Source: Atherix ibis | Taxonomy: Eukaryota > Arthropoda > Insecta > Diptera > Athericidae | Direction of reading: 5' to 3' | Assembly: GCA_958298945.1 (NCBI GenBank) | Contig: OY282606.1 | Location: 53,209,920-53,273,919, forward strand | Length of the DNA: 64,000 bases | Part shown: piece by piece, positions 10,822 to 21,825 of the stretch | Position numbering within the stretch: position 1 is the first letter of the stretch | How the letters are laid out: each line of letters begins with the position of its first letter | Position numbers and translations under genes: made by a program | The notes under the pieces: generated by a model | What the model saw: only the letters and a program-made list of their open reading frames with translations | Database searches by the model: none | What the model was told of the DNA's origin: nothing

Positions 10822-11240
10822 CTAGACAGCGCGTAATGCTAGTCAGCGGAGGACCTTAGATAGCGAAGGTCCTAGAGAGTGTGGGATCCTATACAGCGTG
10901 AGAATCGAGACAGCGCAGAATTATAGATACCGGAGCATCTTGAACAGCTCAAGATCCTTGACAGCGTGAGATCCTAGACAGCAGGAGATCTTAGACAACG
11001 CGGGATCATAGATACCGCGGGTTGCTAGACCGTGGAAAATCTTGAAAAGCGTGGAACCCTAGACAGCGCGAGGTCCTAAGTAGCACGTTATTCTGCACTC
11101 TAGACAGGACGACATTCATACAGCAGGAAACTCAAGAAAGCTTTGGAATCTGGACATGGTGAGATCATGAACAGTACAAAATCCTAAACAGTATGAGGTC
11201 CTAAAAAGCGTGGGACCATAGACAGGGCGAAATCCAAAGA
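10822..11240 (+). repeat. 17-bp minisatellite array, arm 1
   Basis: About 24 diverged tandem units with consensus near CTAGACAGCGTGAGATC (17 bp). Individual units differ by several substitutions and a few have small length changes, so the array is old. The same unit occurs in reverse complement at 13090-14133. No coding frame spans it. Confidence 0.88.
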
Positions 11241-13089
11241 TTAAATACAATCTGAGGTTAAAAAATAATACTTAAAGCTCTTTTCTCTTTTTTTAGCTTT
11301 GATATCACAAATATAAATTTATAAGAGTTTTATTAAAAACCAGATTTCATTGGAAAATAATCAAATATCTAGTTGAGTGTTTATTTTTTCGTTTTACAGA
11401 ATCAAATAATGATTAAATATAAATAATTTTTTTTTACTTAAAATTTTTGTATGTTTAGAGAACTTTTGGTTAAGATAACTTTTTTTTAAAAACTAGAAAC
11501 ACCAAGCATATAAGTTGTACATGGTATCTTTGCTGATACATCACTATAATTCCGATAAAATTAACAATATACTTACACATAATTTAATTGGTTTTAAATA
11601 AAATAATTACACAAAAACCAGAATTTTTTATAAGTTTATTTTAATTACTTATAGTATATAATTTGATGTTACTTAAATAAATCCGTCGATTATTAACTTG
11701 AATTTGATGAATTGACTGCCTTGAGCGTCGAATACCAACTTGATATTTTTCTAAATCAGAATTATTAGATCTTTTAATTATGAACATAATTTTTTTACTA
11801 TCATTGAAACTCATAAGGATCCAATGCTATCCCACATCTAAAATATCACATTAGATGATAGCCTGAAATATTAGTATTTTTGGATAACTTGTAAGACCTC
11901 ATCAACATTTATTTCGAATGACTTGAAGTTTTGATTACTTCAACGATTGATCTTAGATAATTGAGAAGTCGAATTATTTCTATTATTCGATCGCTAACTT
12001 GTTACCTAAACGTGTAATATTAAAAATATTGTAGCACCAAAATCTCAGTCTCATATAACTGTATCTTTTTGTTATTCAAGAAGAGGTACTATCAAAATAT
12101 TCCCTTCAATACATTTCTTGAAACTATAATTTAATTATTATTTTCTTTACTATTCGGAATAAAAAATAATTACTTTAGGTAACTTTACGTATGATATTGA
12201 ATTTTATTGTATGTCCGTTAATAATGTTAACCACAACCGTTCCGCTAAATACGAGAAGTTAAATTTACAATCGTATAATTATTAATTAATAACATTGATA
12301 AAATTAACATTGTTTCTTATTGCGTGATTTAAAGTCTTATCATAATTACATATTTGGCAGAGAAACAACATAATATAATTTGTGATTTCCGGATAGCATC
12401 AATTTGCATAATATTCCCATGTGAATTCGATTTTTGGTCAATAATTCTATTGACCAATAGTCGAATTCGTAAGAAAGTTCAGTATCAGTGGGTAGTTTAA
12501 ACTGATTATTATAATTTGATATTTATTCATTGACAAGATTAAATTGGAAATTAGAAAGTTTTGGTCTCATGTGAAATGTTTATCTTTCTTTTAAATAATC
12601 ATTCATTTGTTGATATTTAATATTTATTTTCGGCTACTTATTTACGAGAGTGATAATGAATGTCAAGTTAGCTAAATAAATGAAAATTCAAATATTTCAA
12701 TGCGTACAAAGTGATTCTATTTTTAAACTAACATTTTCTTATCAATTGAATTTGATTATTATTTAAATAATTTTCAACTTTAAACACTATAATTATTATC
12801 TTTATTCTAATATAATTAAAAGAACATAATATTCAAGATTTCATTCCAAAGTGCATTACCGATATTATTTGGAATGTGGACTAGTTTTGTTTGTATTTAA
12901 AAATATATATAAAATTATTGCTGCCCATTTTTTAAAATAGAAATGTAGAAATATATTTAAAAACAACGATTGATAAAAATTGTAAAATATTTCCATGACG
13001 TTTAGTATTCCATGTTATTGATAATATCGTGTTTTCGAGGACCGAATGATATCTAAAAGCTCTCAATATTTGGGTCTCAATCCGGAATT
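11241..13089. other. AT-rich region between inverted arrays
   Basis: About 1.85 kb of AT-rich DNA without a supported open frame. It contains an imperfect palindrome at 12423-12468. If the two arrays are arms of a foldback-type element, this is its loop; it carries no visible transposase. Confidence 0.5.
12423..12468. repeat. Imperfect palindrome
   Basis: The outer GAATTCGA/TCGAATTC (8 bp) and inner TGGTCAATA/TATTGACCA (9 bp) pair around a 4-base loop, with a 4-by-4 mismatch between them. It lies roughly midway between the two outer edges of the inverted minisatellite arrays. Confidence 0.75.
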
Positions 13090-14133
13090 GTATGTAGTCT
13101 AGGAGTCTGTAGTCTCTAGCAAACTATGTTATCTAGCATTCTGTGATTTCTGACATCCTTTGCTAACGCGCTGTTTTATATTGTACGAGTTTTAAGACCA
13201 CATGCTTGCATTTAGCGCTGATCAAAACTATATTAAGATCCTAAGGATCTTTTACTATTTAGGATCTTGCACTGTTAAGCATCTCACCATGTCTAGATCC
13301 TGAGTTTTCCACTGTATGAATGCCGTACTGTCTAGAATGGAGAATGCCGTGCTACTTAGGATCTCGCGATGTATAGGGTCCTACGCTGTCTAAGATTCTT
13401 CCACTGTCTAGCACCCCGTACTATCTATGATCCCGAGCTGTTTAAGATCTAACACTGTCTAGAATATAACAGTGCCAAGGATCTTACACTGCCTATGATT
13501 AGACGCTGCTTGGATCTTGCGATGTTTAGATTGAAAAGCTGTCTAGATTTCCACTCTGTCTAGGATCTCGCTTTGTCGAAGATCCTCTGCTGTCTAGGAT
13601 CTCACGCTGTCTAGAATTTTGTTTATTTTGCACTGTTTAGGATCTCACCATTTCCAGATTCCAAAACTATCTTGAGTTTCCCGCTGTATGAATGTCGTGC
13701 TGCCTAGAATGCTGAATAACGTACTACTTAGGATCTCGCGCTGTATAGGGTCCTACGCTGTCTAAGATTCTTCCACTGATCTCATACTGTTTAGAATCTA
13801 AGATCTCACACTGTCTAGAATCAAACGCCTATGATCCCACGCTACCTTGGATCTTGCGCTGGTAGGATCTCGCTTTGTCTAAGATCCTCTGCTGTATGGC
13901 ATTCCATACTGTCTAGGATCTCACGCTGTATAGAATCTTGTGCTATTTAGGTTCTCACGCTATCTAGGATCTTGCGCTATCTAAATTCCTCCGCTATCTA
14001 GCAGTCCGCGCTGTCTAGTATCTCACGCCATCTAGGAGCCCTTGCTGTCTAGTATCTCGCATTGTTTAGATTCCAAAGCTGTCTACATTTCCACGCGGTA
14101 TAGAATGCGGTGCTGTCTAGAATTTCATGCTAC
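13090..14133 (-). repeat. 17-bp minisatellite array, arm 2 (inverted)
   Basis: The reverse complement of the arm 1 unit, near GATCTCACGCTGTCTAG, recurs about every 17 bp over roughly 1 kb, most regularly at 13260-14120. A longer block is itself duplicated: about 13267-13400 and 13628-13779 share the same ordered variants, including CTGTATGAATG and GTATAGGGTCCTACGCTGTC. This shows growth by segmental duplication as well as unit duplication. Confidence 0.88.
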
Positions 14134-15764
14134 CAAATCTACAACTGAGTTTCTACAAACTATTGCCGTTTAAACTAGTTCAATAAACTATTTAAAATCT
14201 GCTCTTTATACTTGAAAAATAATCAGATATAGATTACCATCTCAAATGTATATACTTGCAGTTTTAAATCAAGGACTTGCCATTATCGGCTGTTTTTTAA
14301 ATTGATTATTTTTCATAATTTACAATCAAATTTATTCAAAGTTTATACAAAAATATGAAAATATGCTCCTTTTTATACCAAAAAATATCGAAATCTTAGA
14401 AAAATTTCAGCCTTAGATAAGTAAATTTATCAGCTTAAAATAACTTTTTGAAATTTTAAATAATAAAAAAAGAGTAAAATTATGAAAATTTTCGTGATTG
14501 AAAATTTTCCTGATTTATTCACAATAAAGTACTTCAAGATTCAGCCTATCAAAAAAAGGTTGTTACGTTTTAACATAAATATATAACAGAATTTTTATAT
14601 AATTTATTTATGTTAAAAAATAACATACAAATCGAAAAAGCTCAAATCCATTGTTAGAATATGAATTCAAAGTCTTGAACTTCATTACAAAAATACCCGT
14701 AAGTATAAATTTCCCGTTACTATATGAATAAATTTATAATAAAATTAAATTTTTCATAATAGGTGAACAAAATTTATATTAACAACAAGCAATTAAATCT
14801 CCGAAGCTGCTCGACGGGAAAGAACTTAGTTAGTATACCAAATGTCCTACAGATGTCGTGCCGCTTAAGTTAATTAATTAACAATAAACAAGTTTTTTGC
14901 TTCCTACGTTCTTTCTTCCGATTTATTAATTTATTTATTTTTATTTGTTGTTTCAGTTTATTTAAAATTTTCAAAACAATATCATTGATCATTGATAGAA
15001 TTTTTATTATCCAAACTGGTTGTGGTACTTGGGAAACTTTAGTTTTTGATTCTATGATTAGTGCAATGTCATCAATCAGACAGTAGTTTATATTGAATTT
15101 AATTATAATATTTTGTAATTATGGAGTTTTACAATTATTGATAATTATTCAACTTTGTTAAGTCCTCGGTATCAATATTTATTTCATAGTTTCATATTTT
15201 TTCTTTTTCTTTTAGAAAATTTCGAAGTGAAGTTATTTTTAATCGGATTTTTAAATGTTTTAGAGGAGATATCCCAACAAAACGATTTATTTTAAGTTAA
15301 TCAACAGACACCGCATTTCAGCAAAAAACACCTAACTACGATCGGGAAGGGTGTGACCAAACTTTGGGGGGGGGGGGGGGGTTTGGTCAGTAATTTTTAT
15401 TTTAAGATCACTTCGGTTTACACCTTGCTCATTGAGCTACAATATGGTAATAAATGTTTTAAATTCCTAGGCATCGATGAGTTAGAAATACAATATTACC
15501 ACAGCTGACTGAAAAATTATTTGAGTGAAAAATATGTAAAATATATAATCGCTCAGTAATAGTGGCCAATAAAAGAATTTAACAAGTTTTAAAGAATTTT
15601 AAAATGATGAAAATGGTAAGTTCAAATAATTCCAAGTTTAGCCAATTTCTAAGAAGATACAATATTATAACAGGCACACGATCGACTATCGTAATACCAT
15701 TAGAATCCAAGCTGACATTGAACTCGAAAAACATTTTTGGTATCAGGCCAAAATTATAAATTTT
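14134..15764. other. AT-rich gene-free stretch
   Basis: No exon or transposon homology found. It contains a 16-base G run. Confidence 0.45.
15366..15381. repeat. Homopolymer run of 16 G
   Basis: Sixteen consecutive G residues stand in a very AT-rich setting. Such a run can form G-quadruplex structures and is also a frequent place for sequencing or assembly error. Confidence 0.9.
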
Positions 15765-16760
15765 TTTATTTAAATAATTATTCAATTGTAAATAATATAT
15801 TTAAAAAATGGTGACAATCATATGCCGATAAAGTTAACCATTCAGCGTGTAATGAGTAAGCCAAGGTATGTGTACACCTGAAAAAATTGATGCAGCTGAA
15901 TGTCTGGTTACCTGTCATCGACGCCGTGCACAGGAATTGGGAATATCTCCGTCATGTTTGTTAACAATTCTCAAAAAAGATTTACTTTTTTACCCGTTTA
16001 AAATTCAATTGATACAACAGCTACAGGCAAATGACCATGAACGGTGGCGAGGCTGGAGTGCAAGAGTTTTTAAGCTCGGTATAGATGACCTTCATTTTTG
16101 GCAAAAAATCATTATGAGCGACGAAACATACTTCGACTTAGCTGGCATTGGTAATAAACAGAAAACCTTTTAACTGATACACCAAAGACCAATACACCCT
16201 CGTAGAATATTTGCATGGTGCGACATTTGGGTCGCCGGCATCATTGGGCCATATTTCTTTGAGGATGTTGGAGTCAATGCTATAACAGTTATTGGTGACC
16301 GCTATGAGGACATGCTGGAAAACTTTCTTGTTTGGATTAATTAGGCCTACAGAACATGTGGTTCCAACAAGACGGCGCCACATCACACACAGATCGTTAT
16401 ACGATGCAAATTTAGAGAGAAATTTTTCCCGGCCGACTAATGTCAAAAAGTGGTGATATCGACTGGCCCTAACGATCCCCTGATTTGAACCCTCCCGATT
16501 TCTTCATATGGGGGTACTTGAAGAAAAAGGTGTAAACTAACAAACCAACCATAACCTCGACGCTTAAGGACAACATTCGAAACAAAATTGCTGAAATAAC
16601 ACCAAAAGTCTGCGAAAATGTTATGAAAAATGTTTTTAAAATAGCTCGCCTTTGCGCCGTCAAAGCTTATGGGGAATAACCATCCGTCGAAGTTTGTCCT
16701 GCTAGCGTGTACTTATGTTAAGACTCAGTATTTTAATAAATCATGCTACTAGTGACGCTT
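15765..16760 (+). mobile_element. DD41D element, second subfamily, decayed
   Basis: This is related to, but clearly different from, the element at 7926. It shares long stretches with the two partial copies at 55478-57094, including the lead-in TAAATAATT...CAATTGT and the coding block. No terminal repeats could be fixed, so borders are approximate. Confidence 0.7.
15868..16680 (+). pseudogene. DD41D transposase, second subfamily
   Basis: The frame 15868-16173 has RRRAQELGISPSCLLTILKK (second helix-turn-helix), FKIQLIQQLQANDHE and the first catalytic Asp in IIMSDETYFDL. After a frameshift it continues with AGIIGPYFFED, then MWFQQDGATSHT with the second Asp and SPDLNPPDFFIWG with the third. There are 41 codons between the second and third Asp, two of them stops. 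The C-terminus runs to about 16680. The N-terminus is shortened relative to the copy at 55605. All three catalytic aspartates survive but the gene is dead. Confidence 0.8.
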
Positions 16761-19391
16761 AGTTCGTTGATGGGTATTTTTAGGAATGGAAGTAGAAACT
16801 AGTTCTTGAATAAGGGGATTAGTGTAATTAGGAATGACGAGAATGAATTTATTTATAACAAAATACGGTCATATCAATAACAAATGGGATTTTGCGATCA
16901 TGGTGGATAACACTATTACGGACATTAAAGGGAGCATCGACAATTTTCGACTGAACGGATAGAATTCGACAGGGCTTGGAAAACTTGGTAGACTCCCATG
17001 GTTCTATTTCGTAAGTCCATATTAGTTTCGGTAGGGCATTGTGTAAAGATACTGTACTGTTTATAATAAGTTAAGAACGAGTTTTTGAAAATCAAAGTAG
17101 TATAATAATCGTAAAGTCCTAGGTACCAAACTTAGGCATCTTTTTGCATTTCAGTGCCATGAAGATAAATGGGTTATAGCGGATAGTAAAAGTTCCGCGG
17201 ACACATTTGTATTCGGTCACTATTTGGTAATCCAATTCTGAAGGATTTGGATTGGAGTTTGGAAAATTGGGCAAGCAAGTTGGGGATGTTCGCTGAATGT
17301 AAGGCAGCATATGATACAAAGAAGGTATTATGGCAGGTGGGAGCTTTAATAAGTGAACATTTTTTTTGTGAAAACCAGAAAGATTTTTTTTAAACAATCA
17401 ATTTTGAAACAAATTAAATTTTATAAATTTGTTGATTTTATAATTTTTTAAGAAATATTTTCATTATTTTTATGATTAATTTTAAAAAATGTTGATATTT
17501 TACTATATAGAACCTCATAATTGTTTTAATTATAAATTCCAGAGAGTATATGTAATTTATTTTAAACACGTCATTTTACATTAATTTCAAATAAATTTTC
17601 AAATAAAAGCCAAAATACTAACCTTCTTCTACATAAACGATGTACTCGTTTATGGGGATTATTTTCTAGATCCATTTTAATATTTTCAATTGTAAACATA
17701 AACTAGAGACCACAAAAGATTATTTATTTAAGAAAAAAACATTTTTTAAAACTCTTTTTATGTAAGGGAGGCACTACTATTAAAATGTTATCAGACTTTT
17801 GTAGGGCACAACTTTAGAAACTTTTTTTTTATAGAACACAATTTTCGATATTTTTCTTAATTACAATTGTTTTATGATAAAATAAAAATTTCCACCAAAT
17901 ATGAGTACGTACGTGTATTTGTCTGAAATTTATTTTTTTCCTTATAAAATACTTCACGGAAACAATCGTAAAACTTTTCTAGTGCTCCGAATACGTTGAG
18001 ACTATTCGCTAGACTAAATTAATTCTATATTGTTGAATGTATTTTTAATTAAAAATAATAATTATATTGTACATTTTTTTTTTTTCAAATTATGCCTAGT
18101 ATTCGATGGGAGAGAATTTTCCAGTGATTCTCTTATACACGATAAGTTTTTATAATGTTACGTTCACGTACACTGAATCTGACAACATGAATTTGCTTAG
18201 ATTGGCAACCCCCATGGTCGCCAACGTAGAAAATATTGTATTTTTCAATTAAAAATAAATAAAAATAAAAAGAATAATAATATTCCTAATAGAATGTGTA
18301 ATCGCCTTATCTTAGTAAGGTAAGAAATCGATTCGATACACTAAAATTTCGTTACCAATTCAATTATAAAAACAACAAAACTTCGCCGAGTATGAAATTT
18401 AAAATTTTGTATTTTCCCTTTTTTTTAACTTTAAGTTTTTTTTATTCTGGATTACATATTATTTTTTTAAATAATTAAAAATTTCAATAAAGTTTTCACT
18501 CTTTACTTGACAACTTTTCGTACTGTTTAAAATGAAGTCCAATCTTTGACTAACCACATCAACTAAAAATGATAACCTTCTTTTCGATATTGTTGAAAGA
18601 TCATATAGCCGAAAGTTTAGTTTAAAGATGGTTTTTTTCTTAATTTTATTTATTTTGTTATTATGTGTGAGATGAAATTGAACAAAAACGGGTTTTTTTT
18701 CTGTGGAAGCTTATCCGTTTCTCTATTTACTTGGAATTTCCAAATTTTATGCTACTTTCATACGATGTTGTTAAAGTTATTTCGAAAATCATCATGGGAA
18801 ATTACCTACATCTATGAATTTATTGTAAATTGTAAAAATGATGCGTGTAATCTGTTAATTTTCCAGGGAAAAAATTTCCGAAAAATTACCTGAACACGCA
18901 ATGCTTGTACAAAAATCTTCTCACGTTATTTGTTAGTACAATTTTTCTTATTTTTGAAAAATCTTGAATATTATTTTGCATCAACAAAAATATGAGTATT
19001 CACCTCTAGCTCTATTAATATATGATATTTAAAAATTTTTTTTTTTACTTGATTCAAGTTGTTATAAATCAGAGTTTTTTAAAACCAAAATCTTACAATA
19101 TTTTATCACCGTTTTATTAGCATTGGATTTCTTAATAATAAAATAATTTATGGTGAATGCTATTGAAATTATCGATTTTAGATAAAAACCAGTTAGTCTT
19201 ACCCAAAATGTTCTAAGAATTATTGTATAATATTATTGTCGAAGATATCAAAGGTCATGAACGTATGATAGTATACAACAAGATGATTTAACTTAACATA
19301 TTAATTCTAATATTATTCATTGTAAAATAATTGCATACAACTTTTGATAAATACACAATATTTATTTAAAAAAATCTGTTGATATAAGATA
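16761..19391. other. AT-rich gene-free stretch
   Basis: About 2.6 kb with no supported gene. 16780-17390 is less AT-rich and has a 92-codon minus-strand frame (17119-17397) without recognisable domains. The remainder is AT-rich with long A and T runs. Confidence 0.4.
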
Positions 19392-20643
19392 CGAGGGTCG
19401 TTCAATAAGTCCTTAGAAAATCCAAGAAATTGCGCTCGTAGTGTCGGTAAAGATTTTTTTTTATAAGTACCATTATCGACAGGAAAGGTCGATCCATAGC
19501 GTAGGTCAATTTCTATCGTCGATTAAAGTTAACGACATTTATTTGTGCATAACAATGGAAAAAAGCGAGTTTAGCTCTGTCATCAAACATCTCCATTTGA
19601 AAGGCTTAAGCCCGAAAGAAATCAAAGCCGAGTTGGATGTAGTTCATGGCACATCTGCACCTGTGTATGCGACAATTTACAATTGGGTGAATGAATTTAA
19701 ACGTGGCCGTTCATCCACAAAAGATGAACATCGTTCAGGACGCCCAGTTGAGGTGTCCACTCCTGAAATCATCGACAAAATCCACGATCTGATTTTGAAC
19801 GATCGGCGAATTAAAGTGCGCGAATTAGTTGAGGCCACGGGCATATCACAAGGTACAGTCGCTTCAATATTGCATGAAAAATTTTCTGTGAAAAAAATGT
19901 CGGCAAGATGGGTGCCGCGTAAGCTCTCAGAGGAGAATAAGCGCAATCGTGTAGTGGACTCTGAGGCTATGTTGGCACTCTTTCATCGCAATCCTGCCGA
20001 ATTCCTTCGTCGATATGTCACTGTGGACACAACCTGGATACATTAGTACACTCCAGAAACGAAGAGACAGTCATCACAGTGGATTTTCAAGGGTAATCGG
20101 GCTCCGAAGAATGCAAAAACTGTGCCATCGGCCGGCAAGGTGATGGCCACGGACTTTTGGGATTCGCAGGGCATCATTTTTATTGACTACTTGGAAAAAG
20201 GAAAAACAATAACAGGAGCGTATTACGCGTCGTTATTGCATCGTAAAGCGAGGAAATCAAAGAGAAACGCCCCCATCTGAAAAAGAAAAAAATCCTCTTG
20301 CATCAGGACAATGCGCGTGTGCACACCTGCGCTGTTTCCATGGCCAAAATTGTGTAACTGAGAATGGAATTGTTGCATCATCCCGCTTATTCACCAGATT
20401 TGGCCCCGAGTGACTATTTTCTTTTCCCCAATCTGAAGAAATGGCTTGGCGGACGACGGTTCACTTCCAATGAGGACGTCATTGCTCAAACGGATGAGTA
20501 TTTTGCAGAACTTCCGAAATCCTATTTTTTGAACGGGATAAAAATTTTGGAAAAACGGTTGGAAAAGTGTATAGAGCTAAAAGGAGATTATGTTGAAAAA
20601 TAAGAATTTTTTTTTTAAATACAGTTTTTTCCATCTTTTCCTA
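19392..20643 (+). mobile_element. Mariner element, 3' ITR replaced
   Basis: The left terminal repeat CGAGGGTCGTTCAATAAGTC is present and preceded by TA, and one transposase gene follows. The right repeat is not found: sequence resembling the mariner 3' end stops at about 20643 (TTTTCCTAAG) and continues into a short tandem repeat. The element is otherwise near full length. Confidence 0.85.
19555..20603 (+). pseudogene. Mariner transposase, a few lesions from open
   Basis: The gene starts at ATG 19555 (MEKSEFSSVIKHLHLKGL) and includes both N-terminal helix-turn-helix motifs, with DEHRSGRPVEV between them. The catalytic triad can be followed: VTVDTTWIH (first Asp; the usual DET reads DTT), ILLHQDNARVHT (second Asp) and YSPDLAPSDYFLF (third Asp), the D,D34D pattern of mariners. 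Lesions are a TAG stop at 20044-20046, a frameshift near 20245 and a stop before the third block near 20355. The C-terminus is complete to LKGDYVEK. It is one of the best-preserved transposases in the window, but not functional as read. Confidence 0.9.
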
Positions 20644-20644
20644 A

Positions 20645-20711
20645 GTAACAAGGATAATATCCCTTGTAACAAGGATCCTCGTAACAAGGACCCTCGTAAC
20701 AAGGATAATAT
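20645..20711. repeat. Short tandem repeat at mariner 3' junction
   Basis: Units containing GTAACAAGGA recur five times between 20645 and 20711, partly as TAACAAGGACCCTCG. The GACCCTCG part resembles the expected mariner right end, so the repeat may have grown out of a broken terminal repeat. Confidence 0.65.
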
Positions 20712-20751
20712 CAAAAATAATTTTAATTATGTTTACTGTAAAGAGACAAAT

Positions 20752-21062
20752 TGAAATTGAATACCTTTGTTAAATATTACAAGCTTCTTAAAGATTCTAT
20801 TGACATCTCCTATAAGATAATGAACTTCTTCAAAATGAAGAACTTCTTGTATATCTTAAACTTATTAAGAATCTTAGGCTTTATGGACTCCATAAAAATT
20901 CCAAACTCTTTAAAAATCAGGAACTCTTCAAAGATCGTCAATAGATTTAAGATGTTAAACGTTTTTTAGAACAAAATCTCATTAAAGATTATAAACTCCT
21001 TAAAAATATTAAAAACTCCTTGAAAATTTGGCACAGTTAAAAGTATTGGATCACCTTAAAAG
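20752..21062. repeat. Diverged short tandem repeat
   Basis: The sequence repeatedly uses variants of AACTCCTTAAAAAT, with a spacing of about 20-30 bp. The open frame at 20751-20969 is an artefact of this periodicity: it repeats Lys/Asn/Phe/Ile words and is not a supported gene. Confidence 0.5.
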
Positions 21063-21074
21063 AAATTAAATTAT

Positions 21075-21620
21075 TTATAGAATAAACTTCTTTAAGGTCC
21101 GTTTTTGTCGATGAACCTTTGCCATCTTTCACGCAGTGTCATAATTCCGTGTTCGTAAAACTTATTACTGAATTAAATGTGATTTTACATCATCAGCGTC
21201 ATTAAAAATTTTACCATTTAAGGAGTTCTGCATGGAAAGAAATAAATGGTAATCTGAGGATGCTAGATCAGGGCTATATGGTGGACATGACAATACATTC
21301 CAACCTAATTCCAATTATTAGATGGTAATCTGAGGATGCTAGATCAGGGCTATATGGTGGAATCTGAGGGTGCTAGTTGTTGAACGCACACGATGAAATT
21401 AATCGTTTGGTTTCTTGGTAAAAGTTCAAAGTGCAGAATTCCTTTATAATCCCATTAAACTAACAGTATAATTTTCTTTTGGTGCATCTCAGCTTTTGAT
21501 GTCGTCTGAGGTGGTTCATCTCGCATCACCGACGATCGTTTCCGATTAACGTTGTTATAAACTATCCACTTTTCATCGTGGATAGTTTACAATAAAATAT
21601 GTCTTAAATGCACGTCTTAT
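21075..21620 (-). pseudogene. Mariner transposase C-terminal fragment
   Basis: Minus-strand frames read RDEPPQTTSKAEMHQKKI and YKGILHFELLPRNQTIN (about 21560-21410), then PYSPDLASSDYHLFLSMQNS (about 21290-21220), the third-Asp block, and KSHLIQ and a degraded C-terminus to about 21095. The second-Asp region is missing; in its place is a small tandem duplication. No terminal repeats were found. Confidence 0.75.
21246..21376. repeat. Local direct duplication in a transposase relic
   Basis: A 39-bp stretch at 21246-21284 is repeated exactly at 21322-21360, and a third partial copy of 16 bp follows immediately at 21361-21376. The unit lies in the antisense of the mariner third-Asp block. Confidence 0.88.
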
Positions 21621-21825
21621 CCTTCCATTTTTAAATTTGGATGAAAACAAAACTAAATAGCTAAACGATACAATTTTTTACTAAATTAAAGGCGAAAATC
21701 CAAACAACAAGAAAACAATATAGGTTAGATGCTTTGAACACGTTGACATAACAAAAGAATGAGCTAATACCATCTATTGACAAAATCCGCTATCACTTAG
21801 TTACCAATCTTATATATTTGCTGTC

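Noticed and set aside
17623..17665. 43-bp minus-strand micro-exon between CTAG and GTTAGT reading KIIPINEYIVYVEE
   Set aside because: The frame reads well, but 14 codons can be open by chance and there is no polypyrimidine tract before the acceptor.
20751..20969. 72-codon frame
   Set aside because: Explained by the diverged AACTCCTTAAAAAT tandem repeat.
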